Positions 50,396 to 60,264 of a DNA stretch of 64,000 nucleotides are shown here, in pieces; positions within the stretch are counted from its first letter, which is position 1; each line of letters opens with the position of its first letter. The notes under the pieces were generated by a model. It had not been told where the DNA came from. It was given only the letters and a program-made list of their open reading frames with translations, and did not search any database. The position numbers and the translations under genes are program-made. Source of the stretch: Sulfuritalea sp. (GTDB lineage Bacteria; Pseudomonadota; Gammaproteobacteria; Burkholderiales; Rhodocyclaceae); contig JALNZB010000004.1 of NCBI GenBank assembly GCA_023229545.1, positions 62,001 through 126,000 on the forward strand, given 5' to 3'.

Positions 50396-50932
50396 CTAGT
50401 TCTTTAGCGCAGTGGCCATGGCGGCAAGTTTGCCGCGGACCGAGGCGTCGATCACTTCATCGCCGACGGCAATGCGTACGCCGCCGATGAGTTCGGGATC
50501 GACCTTGACTGTCGTCTGGATGCGGCTGCCGAACTTGCGTTCGATATCCGCGACCAGCGATTTCAGGGTTCCGTCATCAAGTGCAAAGGCAGAAGTAATC
50601 TCCGCGTCCTTGATGCCTTCATGACCATGCTTGAGCCCTTCGAAAAGCTCGCTGATCTCGGGCAGCACCCCCAGACGCTCGTTATCCACCAGTACGCGCA
50701 CGAAGTTCTGTTGCTCGGTCGACAACGCTTCCCCGGTGACATCGAGACACAACTGGATCAACTGGGCTGGCGCGAGACGGGGATTGCCGATGCACTCGCC
50801 CATTTCCGGGCTGGCGGCGACGGCTGCCAGGCGCGTCAGCGCTCCAGACCATTCCGGCAAGGCGTTGCCACCCTTGGCGAGCTGAAAAGCCGCCTCGGCG
50901 TAGGGTCGTGCCAAGGTTACATTTTCGGCCAT
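50396..50932 (-). CDS. atpH: ATP synthase delta subunit
   Basis: 178 residues. Peripheral-stalk protein linking F1 to subunit b. [19 protein letters not shown] at the start and the C-terminal [20 protein letters not shown] are the family hallmarks. It lies 6 bp after atpF and 6 bp before atpA. Confidence 0.96.
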   Translation of the reverse strand: MAENVTLARPYAEAAFQLAKGGNALPEWSGALTRLAAVAASPEMGECIGNPRLAPAQLIQLCLDVTGEALSTEQQNFVRVLVDNERLGVLPEISELFEGLKHGHEGIKDAEITSAFALDDGTLKSLVADIERKFGSRIQTTVKVDPELIGGVRIAVGDEVIDASVRGKLAAMATALKN

Positions 50933-50938
50933 GGCGGA

Positions 50939-51409
50939 TCAGAGCTCCGACTTGAGCTGGCCAAGCAACTCGGCGTGGTTCTGGGCGTTGATTTCCCTGC
51001 GCAGGATCTTCTCTGCGCCCGCCACGGCCAGTTGCGCGACATGCTCGCGCAGTGCTTCCCTGGCGCGCTGCGAGGCGGCGGCGGCTTCGGTTTCGGCAGC
51101 TTCACGGGCGGCGGCGACTATGCGAACAGACTGGGCTCGAGCTTCCTCGATCAGTTGAGCCACCTGCTTTTCGGCGCCACCACGAAATTCAGCAGCCGAC
51201 TCGCGTGCCTTGCGCAGTTCGTCGGACGCCCTTCTTTCCGCGAGAGCGAGATCCGTCTTTGCCTTGTCCGCTGCCGCAAGCCCGTCGGCGATCTTTTGCG
51301 CTCGCTCGTCAAGTGCCTTCATGATGGGCGGCCACACGAATTTCATCGTGAACCACGCCAGGATGAAGAACACAAGCAGCTGGGCAAATAGCGTTGCGTT
51401 CAGATTCAC
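50939..51409 (-). CDS. atpF: ATP synthase b subunit
   Basis: 156 residues. One N-terminal membrane helix ([20 protein letters not shown]) then a long charged coiled coil ([20 protein letters not shown]), the layout of the peripheral-stalk b subunit. A single b gene, so a b2 homodimer is expected. Confidence 0.96.
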   Translation of the reverse strand: MNLNATLFAQLLVFFILAWFTMKFVWPPIMKALDERAQKIADGLAAADKAKTDLALAERRASDELRKARESAAEFRGGAEKQVAQLIEEARAQSVRIVAAAREAAETEAAAASQRAREALREHVAQLAVAGAEKILRREINAQNHAELLGQLKSEL

Positions 51410-51439
51410 GTTTTCACTCCTTCAAGTGACGGAGTGAAA

Positions 51440-51718
<279 letters not shown>

Positions 51719-51745
51719 TTAAAAACAAACAGGCAAAAACAAAAA

Positions 51746-52597
51746 TCAGTGGGCTTCGTGCGCCTGACCGATATACACCAGGGTCAGCATCATGAAAATA
51801 AACGCCTGGAGGACGACAATCAGGATGTGGAAGATGGCCCAAATGGAGCCGACCACGACATGCCCCAGGAAGCCTGCGATGGTGGCGGTGCTGCCCAGCA
51901 GGGCGATCAGCATGAAGACCAGTTCGCCGGCATACATGTTGCCGAACAGTCGCATGCCATGCGAGACCGTCTTCGCGGCGAATTCGATCATCTGCATGGC
52001 GAAATTGATCGGGTACAGCAAAGGGTGACTGCCGAAGGGTGCGGTGAAGAGCTCGTGAATCCAGCCGCCAAGCCCCTTGATCTTGATGTTGTAGTAAAGG
52101 CAGAGCAGCAGCACGCCGATGGACATGCCCAGCGTCCCGTTCAAGTCGGCCGTCGGCACGACGCGCTGATAGACATGGTGCGGGTCGGCGCCAAAGAACT
52201 GGACGGCAATCCAGGTGGCGATATTGGGCAGCAAGTCGACCGGCAGGAAGTCCATCGCATTCATGAACAGGACCCACATGAATACGGTCAGCGCGACGGG
52301 AGCAATAAAGCTGCGATCACCATGAACGATGGCCTTTGACTGGGTTTCGACCATTTCGACCAGGATTTCAACGGCGGCCTGAAAGCGCCCCGGAACGCCG
52401 GATGTCGCGCTACGGGCTGCGCGCATCAGCAGAAAGAGTCCGAGGAAGCCCATCGCCAGCGACCAGAACACGGTATCGAGGTTGATGACGGACCAATCGA
52501 TGACGGCTGTCTGCTTGTGACCGGTGCTGGTCAGGTGCGTGAGGTGGTGGCCGATGTATTCGCCAGCGGTAGGAGCGTGTTCGGTGCCAGATGACAT
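51746..52597 (-). CDS. atpB: ATP synthase a subunit
   Basis: 283 residues, a multi-helix membrane protein. The essential arginine lies in the fourth helix region near SHGMRLFGNMYAGELVFMLI; FMWVLFMNAMDFLPVDLLPN is the conserved periplasmic loop. It provides the proton half-channels next to the c ring. Starts two bases after the subunit I gene. Confidence 0.96.
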   Translation of the reverse strand: MSSGTEHAPTAGEYIGHHLTHLTSTGHKQTAVIDWSVINLDTVFWSLAMGFLGLFLLMRAARSATSGVPGRFQAAVEILVEMVETQSKAIVHGDRSFIAPVALTVFMWVLFMNAMDFLPVDLLPNIATWIAVQFFGADPHHVYQRVVPTADLNGTLGMSIGVLLLCLYYNIKIKGLGGWIHELFTAPFGSHPLLYPINFAMQMIEFAAKTVSHGMRLFGNMYAGELVFMLIALLGSTATIAGFLGHVVVGSIWAIFHILIVVLQAFIFMMLTLVYIGQAHEAH

Positions 52598-52599
52598 AG

Positions 52600-52938
52600 T
52601 CAGGTCTTTAACAAAAACGCAAACAAATTTGCCTTCAGCGCAACGATCAGACCAGCCAGCAGTGCCAGCCAGTGCAAATCCCGATACGCCCCCGCCACGA
52701 TCGCCAGCAACGCCAGCGTTGCCGCGACCTTGATGAACTCACTTGCAAAAAATTTCGCGGCTGAAATCCTGCCACCGCGAGCTGCCGCCCATAGACTCAA
52801 GGCGAAAAGCAGGTTCGGAATTACCACCGCCGCCCCGCCCAGTGCCGCTGATACCGCACCATTCGGTCCGACCCAAAACCACGCCAATCCAGCGGCGAGC
52901 AGTATAGCAACGCTTTGCAGGAGCACTACCTTAAACAT
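52600..52938 (-). CDS. atpI: ATP synthase subunit I (AtpI-like)
   Basis: 112 residues, four predicted membrane helices. Belongs to the ATP-synt_I group found first in atp operons and thought to assist c-ring assembly or Mg2+ supply. Motifs: GAVSAALGGAAVVIPNLLFA and KFFASEFIKVAATLALLAIV. The 207 bp upstream, between this gene and parB, should hold the operon promoter but I cannot fix it. Confidence 0.8.
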   Translation of the reverse strand: MFKVVLLQSVAILLAAGLAWFWVGPNGAVSAALGGAAVVIPNLLFALSLWAAARGGRISAAKFFASEFIKVAATLALLAIVAGAYRDLHWLALLAGLIVALKANLFAFLLKT

Positions 52939-52990
52939 CTCTATGACCGCATTGACGGGGTTGGTTGAGAATCTATAGGCCCATACAGTT

Positions 52991-53009
52991 CATGTATAAA
53001 CAATACATG
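52991..53009. promoter_or_regulatory. Perfect inverted repeat upstream of the atp operon
   Basis: CATGTAT (52991-52997), loop AAACA and ATACATG (53003-53009): a 7 bp perfect inverted repeat about 55 bp upstream of the first atp gene and downstream of parB. It may be an operator or part of a promoter; nothing else in this 207 bp gap (52939-53145) is recognisable. Confidence 0.35.
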
Positions 53010-53145
53010 GGGCGTAGGGCAATGGCATAGTTTGTCGGGTTCTCTTTGCTGCTATGCGGCACGAGCCTGAACTGCCTGATACAGAGGTAAATCGGCGGGA
53101 ATAAGGTTGCCAGAACCCGCTTTGCAGCAAAAGCATTTTTGCGGC

Positions 53146-54003
53146 CTAGCCAAGCCGGGCCAACAGGCCGTCCAGTTGATCGAGACTGCCAAAGCGAATC
53201 GTCAAACTTCCTCCGCCTTTGCGATTCGCAGCGATTTTTACCGTGGCGCCGAGACGATCGGACAGTTCTTCTTCCAGACGCAGCAGATCGCGATCCGGCT
53301 TTCGATCGCTGGCCTTTTTTGCAGGCGGGTTCAATTCTCGCGCCACCATCCGCTCGGTCTCGCGCACCGAGAACCCTTTGTCCGCGACCAGCGCGGCGAC
53401 CCGGCCCTGCTCGCTCTTGGATAGCGGCAATAGCGCTCGAGCGTGACCCATTTCGATGTCTCCCGCCATCAGCATGTCCTGCGCCGGCTTCGCCAGTTGC
53501 AGCAGGCGCAGCAGGTTGGATGCGGCCGAGCGCGACCGACCGACGGCATCGGCCGCTTCCTGGTGGGTCATCTGGAACTCGTCGATCAGGCGCTGGATGC
53601 CGGCGGCTTCTTCAAGGGGATTCAGGTCTTCGCGCTGGATATTTTCGATCAGCGACATCGCCAGCGCGGCGTCGTCGGGGATGTCGCGGATCAGCACCGG
53701 CACCTCGGCCAGGCCGGCGATCTGTGCCGCGCGCCAGCGCCGTTCGCCGGCGATGATCTCGTAACGTCCGCTGCTCACCGGTCGCACGGAAATCGGCTGG
53801 ATCAAGCCCTGGGCCTTGATGGAAGCCGCCAGTTCTTCAAGTGAGCCGGGGTCCATGCGCGTGCGCGGCTGGTACTTTCCCGGTTGCAGGGCGCCGACCG
53901 CAAGTGTTTCCTGGCGCTGCGTCTCGGGGGTATTGTTGGCGGCCAGAAGAGCATCCAGGCCGCGGCCAAGGCCCCTTTGTTTTTGTGCTTTCGGTGGCGT
54001 CAC
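53146..54003 (-). CDS. parB: Chromosome-partitioning protein ParB
   Basis: 285 residues. Binds parS and spreads as a CTP-dependent clamp. Seen: the N-terminal RGLGRGLDALLA (ParA contact), the CTP-binding GERRWRAA box in YEIIAGERRWRAAQIAGL, ENIQREDLNPLEEA, and the helix-turn-helix THQEAADAVGRSRSAASNLL. It overlaps the parA stop by 4 bp and lies in the parA-parB order downstream of rsmG and mnmG. Confidence 0.97.
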   Translation of the reverse strand: MTPPKAQKQRGLGRGLDALLAANNTPETQRQETLAVGALQPGKYQPRTRMDPGSLEELAASIKAQGLIQPISVRPVSSGRYEIIAGERRWRAAQIAGLAEVPVLIRDIPDDAALAMSLIENIQREDLNPLEEAAGIQRLIDEFQMTHQEAADAVGRSRSAASNLLRLLQLAKPAQDMLMAGDIEMGHARALLPLSKSEQGRVAALVADKGFSVRETERMVARELNPPAKKASDRKPDRDLLRLEEELSDRLGATVKIAANRKGGGSLTIRFGSLDQLDGLLARLG

Positions 54004-54779
54004 GACTTTTCCTTCCAGGAGTTGACACGATCAATCATTTCAGCGGCGAAGGCCACGTAGGCTTGCGCGCCCTTGGCTGCCTTGTCGAAGAGAACGCCGG
54101 GCACGCCATAACTGGGGGCTTCGGCGAGGCGCACGTTGCGTGGCACCAGGGTCTTGAACACCTTGTCGCCAAAGTGTTCTTCCAGTTGCGCCGAAACCTG
54201 GTTGGACAGGGTGTTGCGCGGGTCGTACATGACCCGCAGCAAGCCGATGATCTTGAGGTCGCGATTCAGGTTGGCGTGTACTTTCTTGATGGTATTCACC
54301 AGGTCGGACAGGCCTTCCAGCGCGTAGTACTCACATTGCATGGGGATGATGACTCCATGCGCAGCGCATAAACCGTTGAGGGTCAGCATGGACAGCGAAG
54401 GCGGGCAGTCGATGATGACAAAGTCGTAATCCGCCTGGTGCGCGGCCAGCGCCGTTTTGAGACGGGTCTCGCGCAAGTCAAGATCCACCAGTTCGACTTC
54501 GGCTCCGGCCAGATCGCGGTTTGCCGGCAAAACGTCGAACTTGCCGGATGGGGACATCACCCGCGCCTCTGCGAGGGTCGCCATCTGCAGCAATACCTGA
54601 TAGACGGATGCCTTGAGGTCGCGCTTGTCGATGCCGCAGCCCATGGTGGCGTTGCCCTGGGGATCGAGGTCGATCAGCAGGGTGCGCTGGCCGCTGGCCG
54701 TCAAGGCGGCGGCAAGATTGACGGAAGTCGTGGTTTTGGCGACCCCGCCCTTCTGATTGGCGATTGCAAATATGTGCAT
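54000..54779 (-). CDS. parA: Chromosome-partitioning ATPase ParA
   Basis: 259 residues. Deviant Walker A motif KGGVAKTTT (Ala where Gly is commoner), Walker A' LIDLDPQGNATMG and Walker B FVIIDCPPSLSMLTLN. It forms DNA-bound ATP dimers that position ParB-parS complexes. It starts two bases after rsmG, giving the mnmG-rsmG-parA-parB order of proteobacterial origins. Confidence 0.97.
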   Translation of the reverse strand: MHIFAIANQKGGVAKTTTSVNLAAALTASGQRTLLIDLDPQGNATMGCGIDKRDLKASVYQVLLQMATLAEARVMSPSGKFDVLPANRDLAGAEVELVDLDLRETRLKTALAAHQADYDFVIIDCPPSLSMLTLNGLCAAHGVIIPMQCEYYALEGLSDLVNTIKKVHANLNRDLKIIGLLRVMYDPRNTLSNQVSAQLEEHFGDKVFKTLVPRNVRLAEAPSYGVPGVLFDKAAKGAQAYVAFAAEMIDRVNSWKEKS

Positions 54780-54781
54780 TG

Positions 54782-55417
54782 TCAGGCTCTCTCAAGAACA
54801 ATCAGGTGGCGTTGTGCGTCCAGTCCGGGAACGCTCAGCTTGACGCATTCGACTACCGCCCAGGTCGGCGGCAAGTGACTTATTTCTTCTTCCGGCAGCA
54901 AACCCTTCATGGCGTAGAGTTTGCCATCCGGCGCAAGCAAATGGCCGGCGAGACGCACGAAATCGGACAGTTCGGCAAAGGCGCGGGAAACGACGGCATC
55001 GAACTGTCCGCCTGAGATGTCTTCGACACGTCCGTTGGCAACGGTGATATTGGTCAGGCCAAGCTCGATCTTCGCCTGACGCTGAAAGGCGGACTTCTTT
55101 TCGACGGCCTCGATCAGCGTCATGTCGAGATCCGGTCGCACGATGGCCAGCGGGATGCCCGGCAAACCGGCGCCGCTGCCGACATCCGCCCAGCGCCGTG
55201 CCGCCAGCGCCGACTCCTGTAAAGCCGGTAGCACGGAGAGCGAATCGAGCAGATGCTGCGCGACCATTTCATTTTCATCGCGGATTGCCGTGAGGTTGTA
55301 GGTGGCGTTCCATTTTTTAAGCAGCGCGACATAGGCCAGCAGTTTTGACTGTGTTGCGGCAGGGAGGTCAAGCCCCAGGGCGTCAAGCCCTTCCTGCAAT
55401 TGGTCGGCCAGGTTCAT
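54782..55417 (-). CDS. rsmG: 16S rRNA (guanine-527-N7) methyltransferase
   Basis: 211 residues. Methylates G527 of 16S rRNA using SAM. Motifs: [37 protein letters not shown] (SAM loop), [12 protein letters not shown] and [12 protein letters not shown]. It overlaps mnmG by 4 bp. At 55194-55217 the coding sequence (ALAARRW) contains a 20/24 match to the dispersed repeat. Confidence 0.96.
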   Translation of the reverse strand: MNLADQLQEGLDALGLDLPAATQSKLLAYVALLKKWNATYNLTAIRDENEMVAQHLLDSLSVLPALQESALAARRWADVGSGAGLPGIPLAIVRPDLDMTLIEAVEKKSAFQRQAKIELGLTNITVANGRVEDISGGQFDAVVSRAFAELSDFVRLAGHLLAPDGKLYAMKGLLPEEEISHLPPTWAVVECVKLSVPGLDAQRHLIVLERA

Positions 55418-57291
55418 GCTGCCTTGCGCCGTTTCAGATGCACCAGCAACAGGGAGATTGCTGCTGGCGTCATCCCTTGCAGACGGGAGGCCTGGCCCAG
55501 CGTTTGGGGCCGCATTTGTGCAAGCTTCTGCCGCACCTCAAACGACAAGCCGTGCACCTGTGCGTAATCGATGTCGGTGGGCAGCGACAGGGATTCATGG
55601 GCAAGACTTTTCTCGATCTCGTCCTTTTGCCGTTCGATGTAGCCCTGATACTTGGCCTGGATCTCCAATTGTTCAATGGCATCGGCAGCGTCAATCCCAT
55701 CGCCCGCTCCGGGCAGGGTCAATAGGCTGGCGTAGCTGACTTCAGGCCGGCGCAGCAGATCGAACAACCGATATTCACGTTCCATCGGCTGACCCAGCAC
55801 GCGCACGGCGTCGATTTCCGGCAGATGGCGCGGATTCACCCAGGTGGCCTTCAGGCGCTCCGCTTCGAGCGCGATAGCGTCGCGCTTGCGATTGAAGGCG
55901 TCCCAGCGCGAGTCGTCGACCAGACCGAGTTCGCGACCGATTTCAGTCAGGCGCAAGTCAGCGTTGTCCTCGCGCAGGGACAGGCGGTATTCGGCGCGGC
56001 TGGTAAACATCCGGTACGGCTCGGACACGCCGCGCGTAATCAGGTCGTCTACCAGCACCCCGAGGTAGGCCTGATCCCGTCGCGGCGACCAGGCGGGTAG
56101 TTGTCTGGCTTGCCGCGCGGCATTGATCCCGGCCAGCAGACCCTGGGCGGCGGCCTCTTCGTAGCCGGTCGTGCCATTGATCTGACCGGCGAAGAAGAGG
56201 CCGGCAATCGACTTGGTTTCGAGGCTGTCCTTGAGGTTGCGCGGATCGAAGTAGTCGTATTCGATGGCATAGCCGGGGCGTGTGATGTGCACATTCTCCA
56301 GTCCGCGAATGGAGCGCACCAGGGCCAGTTGAATATCGAACGGCAGACTGGTGGAAACGCCCTGCGGATAGATTTCGTGGGTAGTAAGACCTTCCGGTTC
56401 AAGAAATATCTGGTGGCTGTCCTTGCCGGCAAAGCGATGAATCTTGTCTTCGATCGAGGGGCAGTAGCGCGGGCCGACGCCCTCGATGACTCCGGTAAAC
56501 ATCGGCGACCGGTCCAGCCCGGAACGGATGATGTCGTGGGTGCGGCTGTTGGTATGCGTGATCCAGCACGGAATCTGGCGCGGATGCTGGTTGCGGGTGC
56601 CCATGAAGGAAAATACGGGCACCGGATCGTCGCCGGGCTGCGCCAGCAAAACCGAATAGTCGATACCGCGCCCGTCGAGACGAGGCGGCGTTCCAGTCTT
56701 GAGCCGACCTACCGGCAGGCGCATCTCCTTCAGGCGATTGGCCAGGGAGATCGACGGCGGATCACCAAAGCGCCCTGCCGGATAGTGGGCGAGTCCGACA
56801 TGCGCCAGACCGTTGAGAAAAGTGCCGGCGGTCAGTACGACCGCACGGGCCTCGAATTTGACCCCCAACTGTGTCACCACTCCGACGACGTGATCACCAT
56901 TCAGAGTCAGATCGTCCGCCGCTTGCTGGAACAATGTCAGGTTGGGCTGATTTTCGAGGCGACTGCGGATGGCGTGCTTGTAGAGCTGGCGGTCGGTCTG
57001 GGCGCGGGTGGCGCGCACCGCAGGTCCCTTGGAAGCGTTCAGGATGCGGAACTGAATGCCGGCTTCGTCGGTCGCGGCCGCCATGGCGCCACCCAGCGCA
57101 TCGACCTCCTTTACCAGGTGTCCCTTGCCGATGCCGCCAATCGACGGATTGCAGGACATGGCGCCGAGGGTTTCGATGTTGTGCGTCAGCAGCAACGTTT
57201 GCGCCCCGGATCGTGCCGCAGCCAGTGCGGCTTCGGTGCCGGCGTGGCCGCCACCAATCACAATCACATCGAACAAAACCGGGAATTTCAC
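55414..57291 (-). CDS. mnmG: tRNA uridine-34 carboxymethylaminomethyl enzyme MnmG
   Basis: 625 residues. FAD-dependent partner of MnmE. Seen: the N-terminal FAD loop [56 protein letters not shown], and the C-terminal [20 protein letters not shown]. The cognate mnmE is 25 kb away across the origin. First gene of the parAB run. Confidence 0.97.
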   Translation of the reverse strand: MKFPVLFDVIVIGGGHAGTEAALAAARSGAQTLLLTHNIETLGAMSCNPSIGGIGKGHLVKEVDALGGAMAAATDEAGIQFRILNASKGPAVRATRAQTDRQLYKHAIRSRLENQPNLTLFQQAADDLTLNGDHVVGVVTQLGVKFEARAVVLTAGTFLNGLAHVGLAHYPAGRFGDPPSISLANRLKEMRLPVGRLKTGTPPRLDGRGIDYSVLLAQPGDDPVPVFSFMGTRNQHPRQIPCWITHTNSRTHDIIRSGLDRSPMFTGVIEGVGPRYCPSIEDKIHRFAGKDSHQIFLEPEGLTTHEIYPQGVSTSLPFDIQLALVRSIRGLENVHITRPGYAIEYDYFDPRNLKDSLETKSIAGLFFAGQINGTTGYEEAAAQGLLAGINAARQARQLPAWSPRRDQAYLGVLVDDLITRGVSEPYRMFTSRAEYRLSLREDNADLRLTEIGRELGLVDDSRWDAFNRKRDAIALEAERLKATWVNPRHLPEIDAVRVLGQPMEREYRLFDLLRRPEVSYASLLTLPGAGDGIDAADAIEQLEIQAKYQGYIERQKDEIEKSLAHESLSLPTDIDYAQVHGLSFEVRQKLAQMRPQTLGQASRLQGMTPAAISLLLVHLKRRKAA

Positions 57292-57481
57292 GCCGCGAGA
57301 CCTGGAGAAGACGGGGTTTCAGAAGAGGCTAACGCCTGCGTTGGCGGGAGTTATGCCGGAACCAAAAAGAGGCGCAATCATACCCCTCTCGCTTCAAATT
57401 CGCAGTTTCAGTTAGAGGTAGCGCTCGGTGGCGCGGCGGCGTTAAGCGCAGCAGTCGCGATGAGGGCTAAACCGACGGCGC

Positions 57482-57497
57482 TGTTTCACGTGAAACC
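57482..57497. promoter_or_regulatory. parS site 1
   Basis: TGTTTCACGTGAAACC differs from the palindromic parS consensus TGTTTCACGTGAAACA at one end base. It lies about 190 bp upstream of mnmG, in the gap between mnmG and amtB. Confidence 0.85.
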
Positions 57498-57507
57498 GGA
57501 ACTGGCT

Positions 57508-57523
57508 TGTTTCACGTGAAACA
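57508..57523. promoter_or_regulatory. parS site 2
   Basis: TGTTTCACGTGAAACA is a perfect 16 bp parS palindrome, 10 bases from the first site. Both are in the 301 bp gap 57292-57592; the rest of the gap shows nothing I can assign. ParB, encoded 3.5 kb away, is the expected ligand. Confidence 0.93.
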
Positions 57524-57592
57524 GCGCCGCCACAATCCGAGGCAAGACCGCAATCACTTTCAGCAAATCAAAATTTCTCGCTACGGCAAGCT

Positions 57593-58798
57593 CTACCAAA
57601 GAGTCTCCCGCTCCGCGCTGGACGAAATCTTATGCACCGTGAGGTCGGCGCCGTTGAACTCCTCCTCGGCGTCGAGGCGTATGCCAACGATCTTCTTGAG
57701 CGTGCCGTAAACAATGAAACCGCCGCTGAAGGCGATGGCTACGCCCATGCCGGTGCCGATAAGCTGCGACATGAAACTTACGCCGCCCATGCCGCCGAGG
57801 GCCTTGGCGCCGAAGATGCCGGCGGCGATGCCACCCAAGGCGCCGCACAAGCCGTGCAGCGGCCAGACGCCGAGCACGTCGTCGATCTTCCAGCGGTTCT
57901 GCGTCAAGGTAAACATCCAGACGAAAAGACCGCCGGCCATGGCGCCGGTGACCAGCGCGCCGAGCGGATGCATCAGGTCGGAACCGGCGCAGACGGCGAC
58001 GAGGCCGGCGAGAGGGCCGTTATGGACGAAGCCGGGGTCGTTTTTTCCGGCGATCGTGGCGGCGAGCGTGCCGCCGACCATGGCCATCAGCGAGTTCATG
58101 GCGACGAGGCCGGAAACCTTGTCCAGCGTCTGCGCGCTCATGACGTTGAAGCCAAACCAGCCGACGGTGAGTATCCAGGCGCCGAGCGCAAGAAAGGGAA
58201 TGCTCGACGGCGGGTGGGCGCCGGCGATGCGACCGTCCTTGTGGTAACGACCGGTGCGCGCGCCAAGCAGCAGCACTGCGGCCAGCCCGATCCAGCCGCC
58301 GACCGCATGGACGACGACCGAGCCGGCGAAGTCGTGGAACTCCTCGCCAAAGCTGGCCTTGAGCCAGTCCTGGATGCCGTAGGCGTGGTTCCAGGCGATG
58401 CCCTCGAAGAACGGGTACACAAAGCCGACCAGCATGAAGGTGGCTACCAGCTGCGGGTTGAACCTGGCGCGCTCGGCGATACCGCCGGAGACGATGGCCG
58501 GGATTGCCGCGGCAAAGGTCAGCAGGAAGAAGAACTTGGTCAGTTCATAGCCGCTCTTCTGCGCCAGCGTTTCGGCGCCGGCGAAAAAATTGACGCCGTA
58601 GGCAATGCTGTAGCCGATGAAGAAATAGGCCAGCGTCGATACGGAAAAATCGACCATGATCTTCACCAGCGCATTGATCTGGTTTTTCCTGCGCACGGTG
58701 CCGAGTTCCAGAAAGGCGAAGCCGGCGTGCATGGCCAGGATCATGATGGCGCCGAGCAAAATAAACAGCACGTCGGCGGATGTCTTGAAATTCTCCAT
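57593..58798 (-). CDS. amtB: Ammonium transporter
   Basis: 401 residues from the ATG at 58798 (MENFKTSADVLFILLGAIMI). Eleven membrane helices are expected. Conserved stretches: FFEGIAWNHAYGIQDW, DFAGSVVVHAVGGWIGLAAV with the first pore histidine, and WPLHGLCGALGGIAAGIFGA with the second. Conducts ammonium into the cell. The C-terminal tail (GADLTVHKISSSAERETLW) would contact a PII protein, but no glnK gene is adjacent. An NtrC-type site and a sigma-54-like promoter lie upstream. Confidence 0.95.
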   Translation of the reverse strand: MENFKTSADVLFILLGAIMILAMHAGFAFLELGTVRRKNQINALVKIMVDFSVSTLAYFFIGYSIAYGVNFFAGAETLAQKSGYELTKFFFLLTFAAAIPAIVSGGIAERARFNPQLVATFMLVGFVYPFFEGIAWNHAYGIQDWLKASFGEEFHDFAGSVVVHAVGGWIGLAAVLLLGARTGRYHKDGRIAGAHPPSSIPFLALGAWILTVGWFGFNVMSAQTLDKVSGLVAMNSLMAMVGGTLAATIAGKNDPGFVHNGPLAGLVAVCAGSDLMHPLGALVTGAMAGGLFVWMFTLTQNRWKIDDVLGVWPLHGLCGALGGIAAGIFGAKALGGMGGVSFMSQLIGTGMGVAIAFSGGFIVYGTLKKIVGIRLDAEEEFNGADLTVHKISSSAERETLW

Positions 58799-58839
58799 TG
58801 TGGGGCTCCAAAAGGTCAAAGGCACGAAATAGAAGCATG

Positions 58840-58857
58840 AAAGCAATGACCATTCCC
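58840..58857 (-). promoter_or_regulatory. Candidate sigma-54 promoter of amtB
   Basis: Read on the minus strand: GGGAATGGTCATTGCTTT, with the invariant GG (-24) and GC (-12) ten bases apart and TTGCT at -12. It fits the -24/-12 class loosely (4 of 7 in the TGGCACG box). The start codon is about 45 bp downstream. Confidence 0.5.
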
Positions 58858-58896
58858 GCTATGGGATTGGTTATAAATCAGGGGGATGGCCAATTT

Positions 58897-58914
58897 GTGC
58901 GGCCCGGGCCGCAC
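58897..58914. repeat. 18 bp perfect palindrome between mltA and amtB
   Basis: GTGCGGCCCGGGCCGCAC is self-complementary throughout and overlaps the NtrC-like site by four bases. It could form a hairpin ending the mltA transcript or be part of the enhancer. No T-tract follows. Confidence 0.5.
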
Positions 58915-58925
58915 CGCTGCGGTGC
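58911..58925. promoter_or_regulatory. NtrC-like binding site
   Basis: GCACC-N5-GGTGC matches the NtrC half-site spacing (GCACC then GGTGC, five bases apart). It is about 60-80 bp upstream of the sigma-54-like promoter, a normal enhancer distance, suggesting nitrogen control of amtB. Confidence 0.6.
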
Positions 58926-58955
58926 GGTCTGGCTGTTTTGCGCACCCGTATGGGG

Positions 58956-58979
58956 AAAGTCGGCGCTGGCGACACGGCA
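58956..58979 (+). repeat. Dispersed repeat, copy 5 (20 of 24)
   Basis: Matches the core as AAAGTCGGCGCTGGCGACAC, then GGC. CGCCGCCGTCTATCTTGG follows about six bases later, like the tail after the copies in the accessory block. It is in the intergenic region after mltA. Confidence 0.6.
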
Positions 58980-58994
58980 AAAATACGCCGCCGT

Positions 58995-60218
58995 CTATCT
59001 TGGTGCGTTCGGTGCGTCGGGGGGTTGATAACTTCTCGGCATCAGCACCCACATGCGCCCCTGCTGGCGCATTTTTCCGGCCTCCTTGCCGGCGTCGGGG
59101 CCGCTGCCCCAGTAGAAATCGGCGCGTACCACACCGCGAATGGCGCCGCCGGTATCCTGCGCCAGCATCAGTCGAGTGAGCGCTTGCTCACTGTTGGGTC
59201 TGGTGGTGGCGAGCCATATCGGCGCGCCCAAGGGGACGTGGCGCGGATCGACGGCCAGCGAGCGCTCGGGCGTCAAGGCCAGCCCCATGGCGCCCTGCGG
59301 TCCGCTGCCCTCGACCGGCAACTCGCGGAAGAACACCAGACTGGGGTTGGCGTTGAGCAGTTCCGCCAGTCGCGACGGGTTGGCTTTGGCCCAGGTCTTG
59401 ATGCCCTGCATCGAGGCCTGCTCGGCCTTGAGTTCGCCGCGCTCGATCAGCCAGCGACCGATCGAGCGATACGGGTGTCCGTTCTGGTCGGCGTAATTCA
59501 GCCGGACGCGGCTACCGTCGGTCAGTTGCACCTGACCCGAGCCCTGGATCTGCATGAAGAAAAAATCGATCGCGTCGGCCAACCACAGCAAGGCATCGGG
59601 TGAGCGCTTGCTTTCCTGTGGAGCCCATTCGGCACGGGAATAGTAGGGCACCAGCTTGCGCCCTTCGACTCTCCCGCGCAGCCGCAGGTGCTTGAGTTCC
59701 GGGTAGAGCGAGGCCAGTTCGACGACGATCATGTCGTCGGGCGGACCGAATACGGGATGGGCATAGCCGTGACCCTCGGTGCGGCTGCCTTTGAGTATCG
59801 GCTCGTAATAGCCGGTGATTAGTCCGCTGCGCGAACCGTCCGGATTGGTCAATGCCCAGGGCCGGAATTGCGCCTCGAACCAGGCCTGCAAGGCCGTTGC
59901 ATTCCTGTCATCGAGCGCACGGGCTGAGGCGCAAACCGGCTTCCATTGATCCTGTCTTTCCAGGCTCTTGCAACTGGCGACAAGCGCCGCAAACACGGTG
60001 CCGGGATCATCCTCGTTCCAGCCTGGAAGATCGCTCCATTCGGCGGCCTGCAAGGGCTTCTCGGCGGGTCTGGGCGGCTCTGCAACGGGGCACGCCGGGC
60101 ATGTCGGACAAGCGACGGGCGCCATGCAGGGAACGACGCGTGAGTTGGGCTGGACGGGCGCCTGGGTACAGCCGGCCATGACCAACGCGGCCAGGATTGC
60201 GAAAAGGAATCGGGACAT
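58995..60218 (-). CDS. mltA: Membrane-bound lytic murein transglycosylase A
   Basis: About 407 residues. The ATG at 60218 gives SRFLFAILAALVMAGC, a lipoprotein signal with its lipobox cysteine; the longer frame adds only 11 residues before it. The MltA domain is shown by TGYYEPILKGSRTEG and DPRHVPLGAPIWLATT, and the 3D-like C-terminal domain by MLAQDTGGAIRGVVRADFYW, with the catalytic aspartate region. It cleaves peptidoglycan from the outer membrane. Divergent from the DUF815 gene. Confidence 0.93.
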   Translation of the reverse strand: MSRFLFAILAALVMAGCTQAPVQPNSRVVPCMAPVACPTCPACPVAEPPRPAEKPLQAAEWSDLPGWNEDDPGTVFAALVASCKSLERQDQWKPVCASARALDDRNATALQAWFEAQFRPWALTNPDGSRSGLITGYYEPILKGSRTEGHGYAHPVFGPPDDMIVVELASLYPELKHLRLRGRVEGRKLVPYYSRAEWAPQESKRSPDALLWLADAIDFFFMQIQGSGQVQLTDGSRVRLNYADQNGHPYRSIGRWLIERGELKAEQASMQGIKTWAKANPSRLAELLNANPSLVFFRELPVEGSGPQGAMGLALTPERSLAVDPRHVPLGAPIWLATTRPNSEQALTRLMLAQDTGGAIRGVVRADFYWGSGPDAGKEAGKMRQQGRMWVLMPRSYQPPDAPNAPR

Positions 60219-60264
60219 GAATCTGCTAAAGTTCGCTGCTTTCATTGGCACGCAAGCTTAACCG

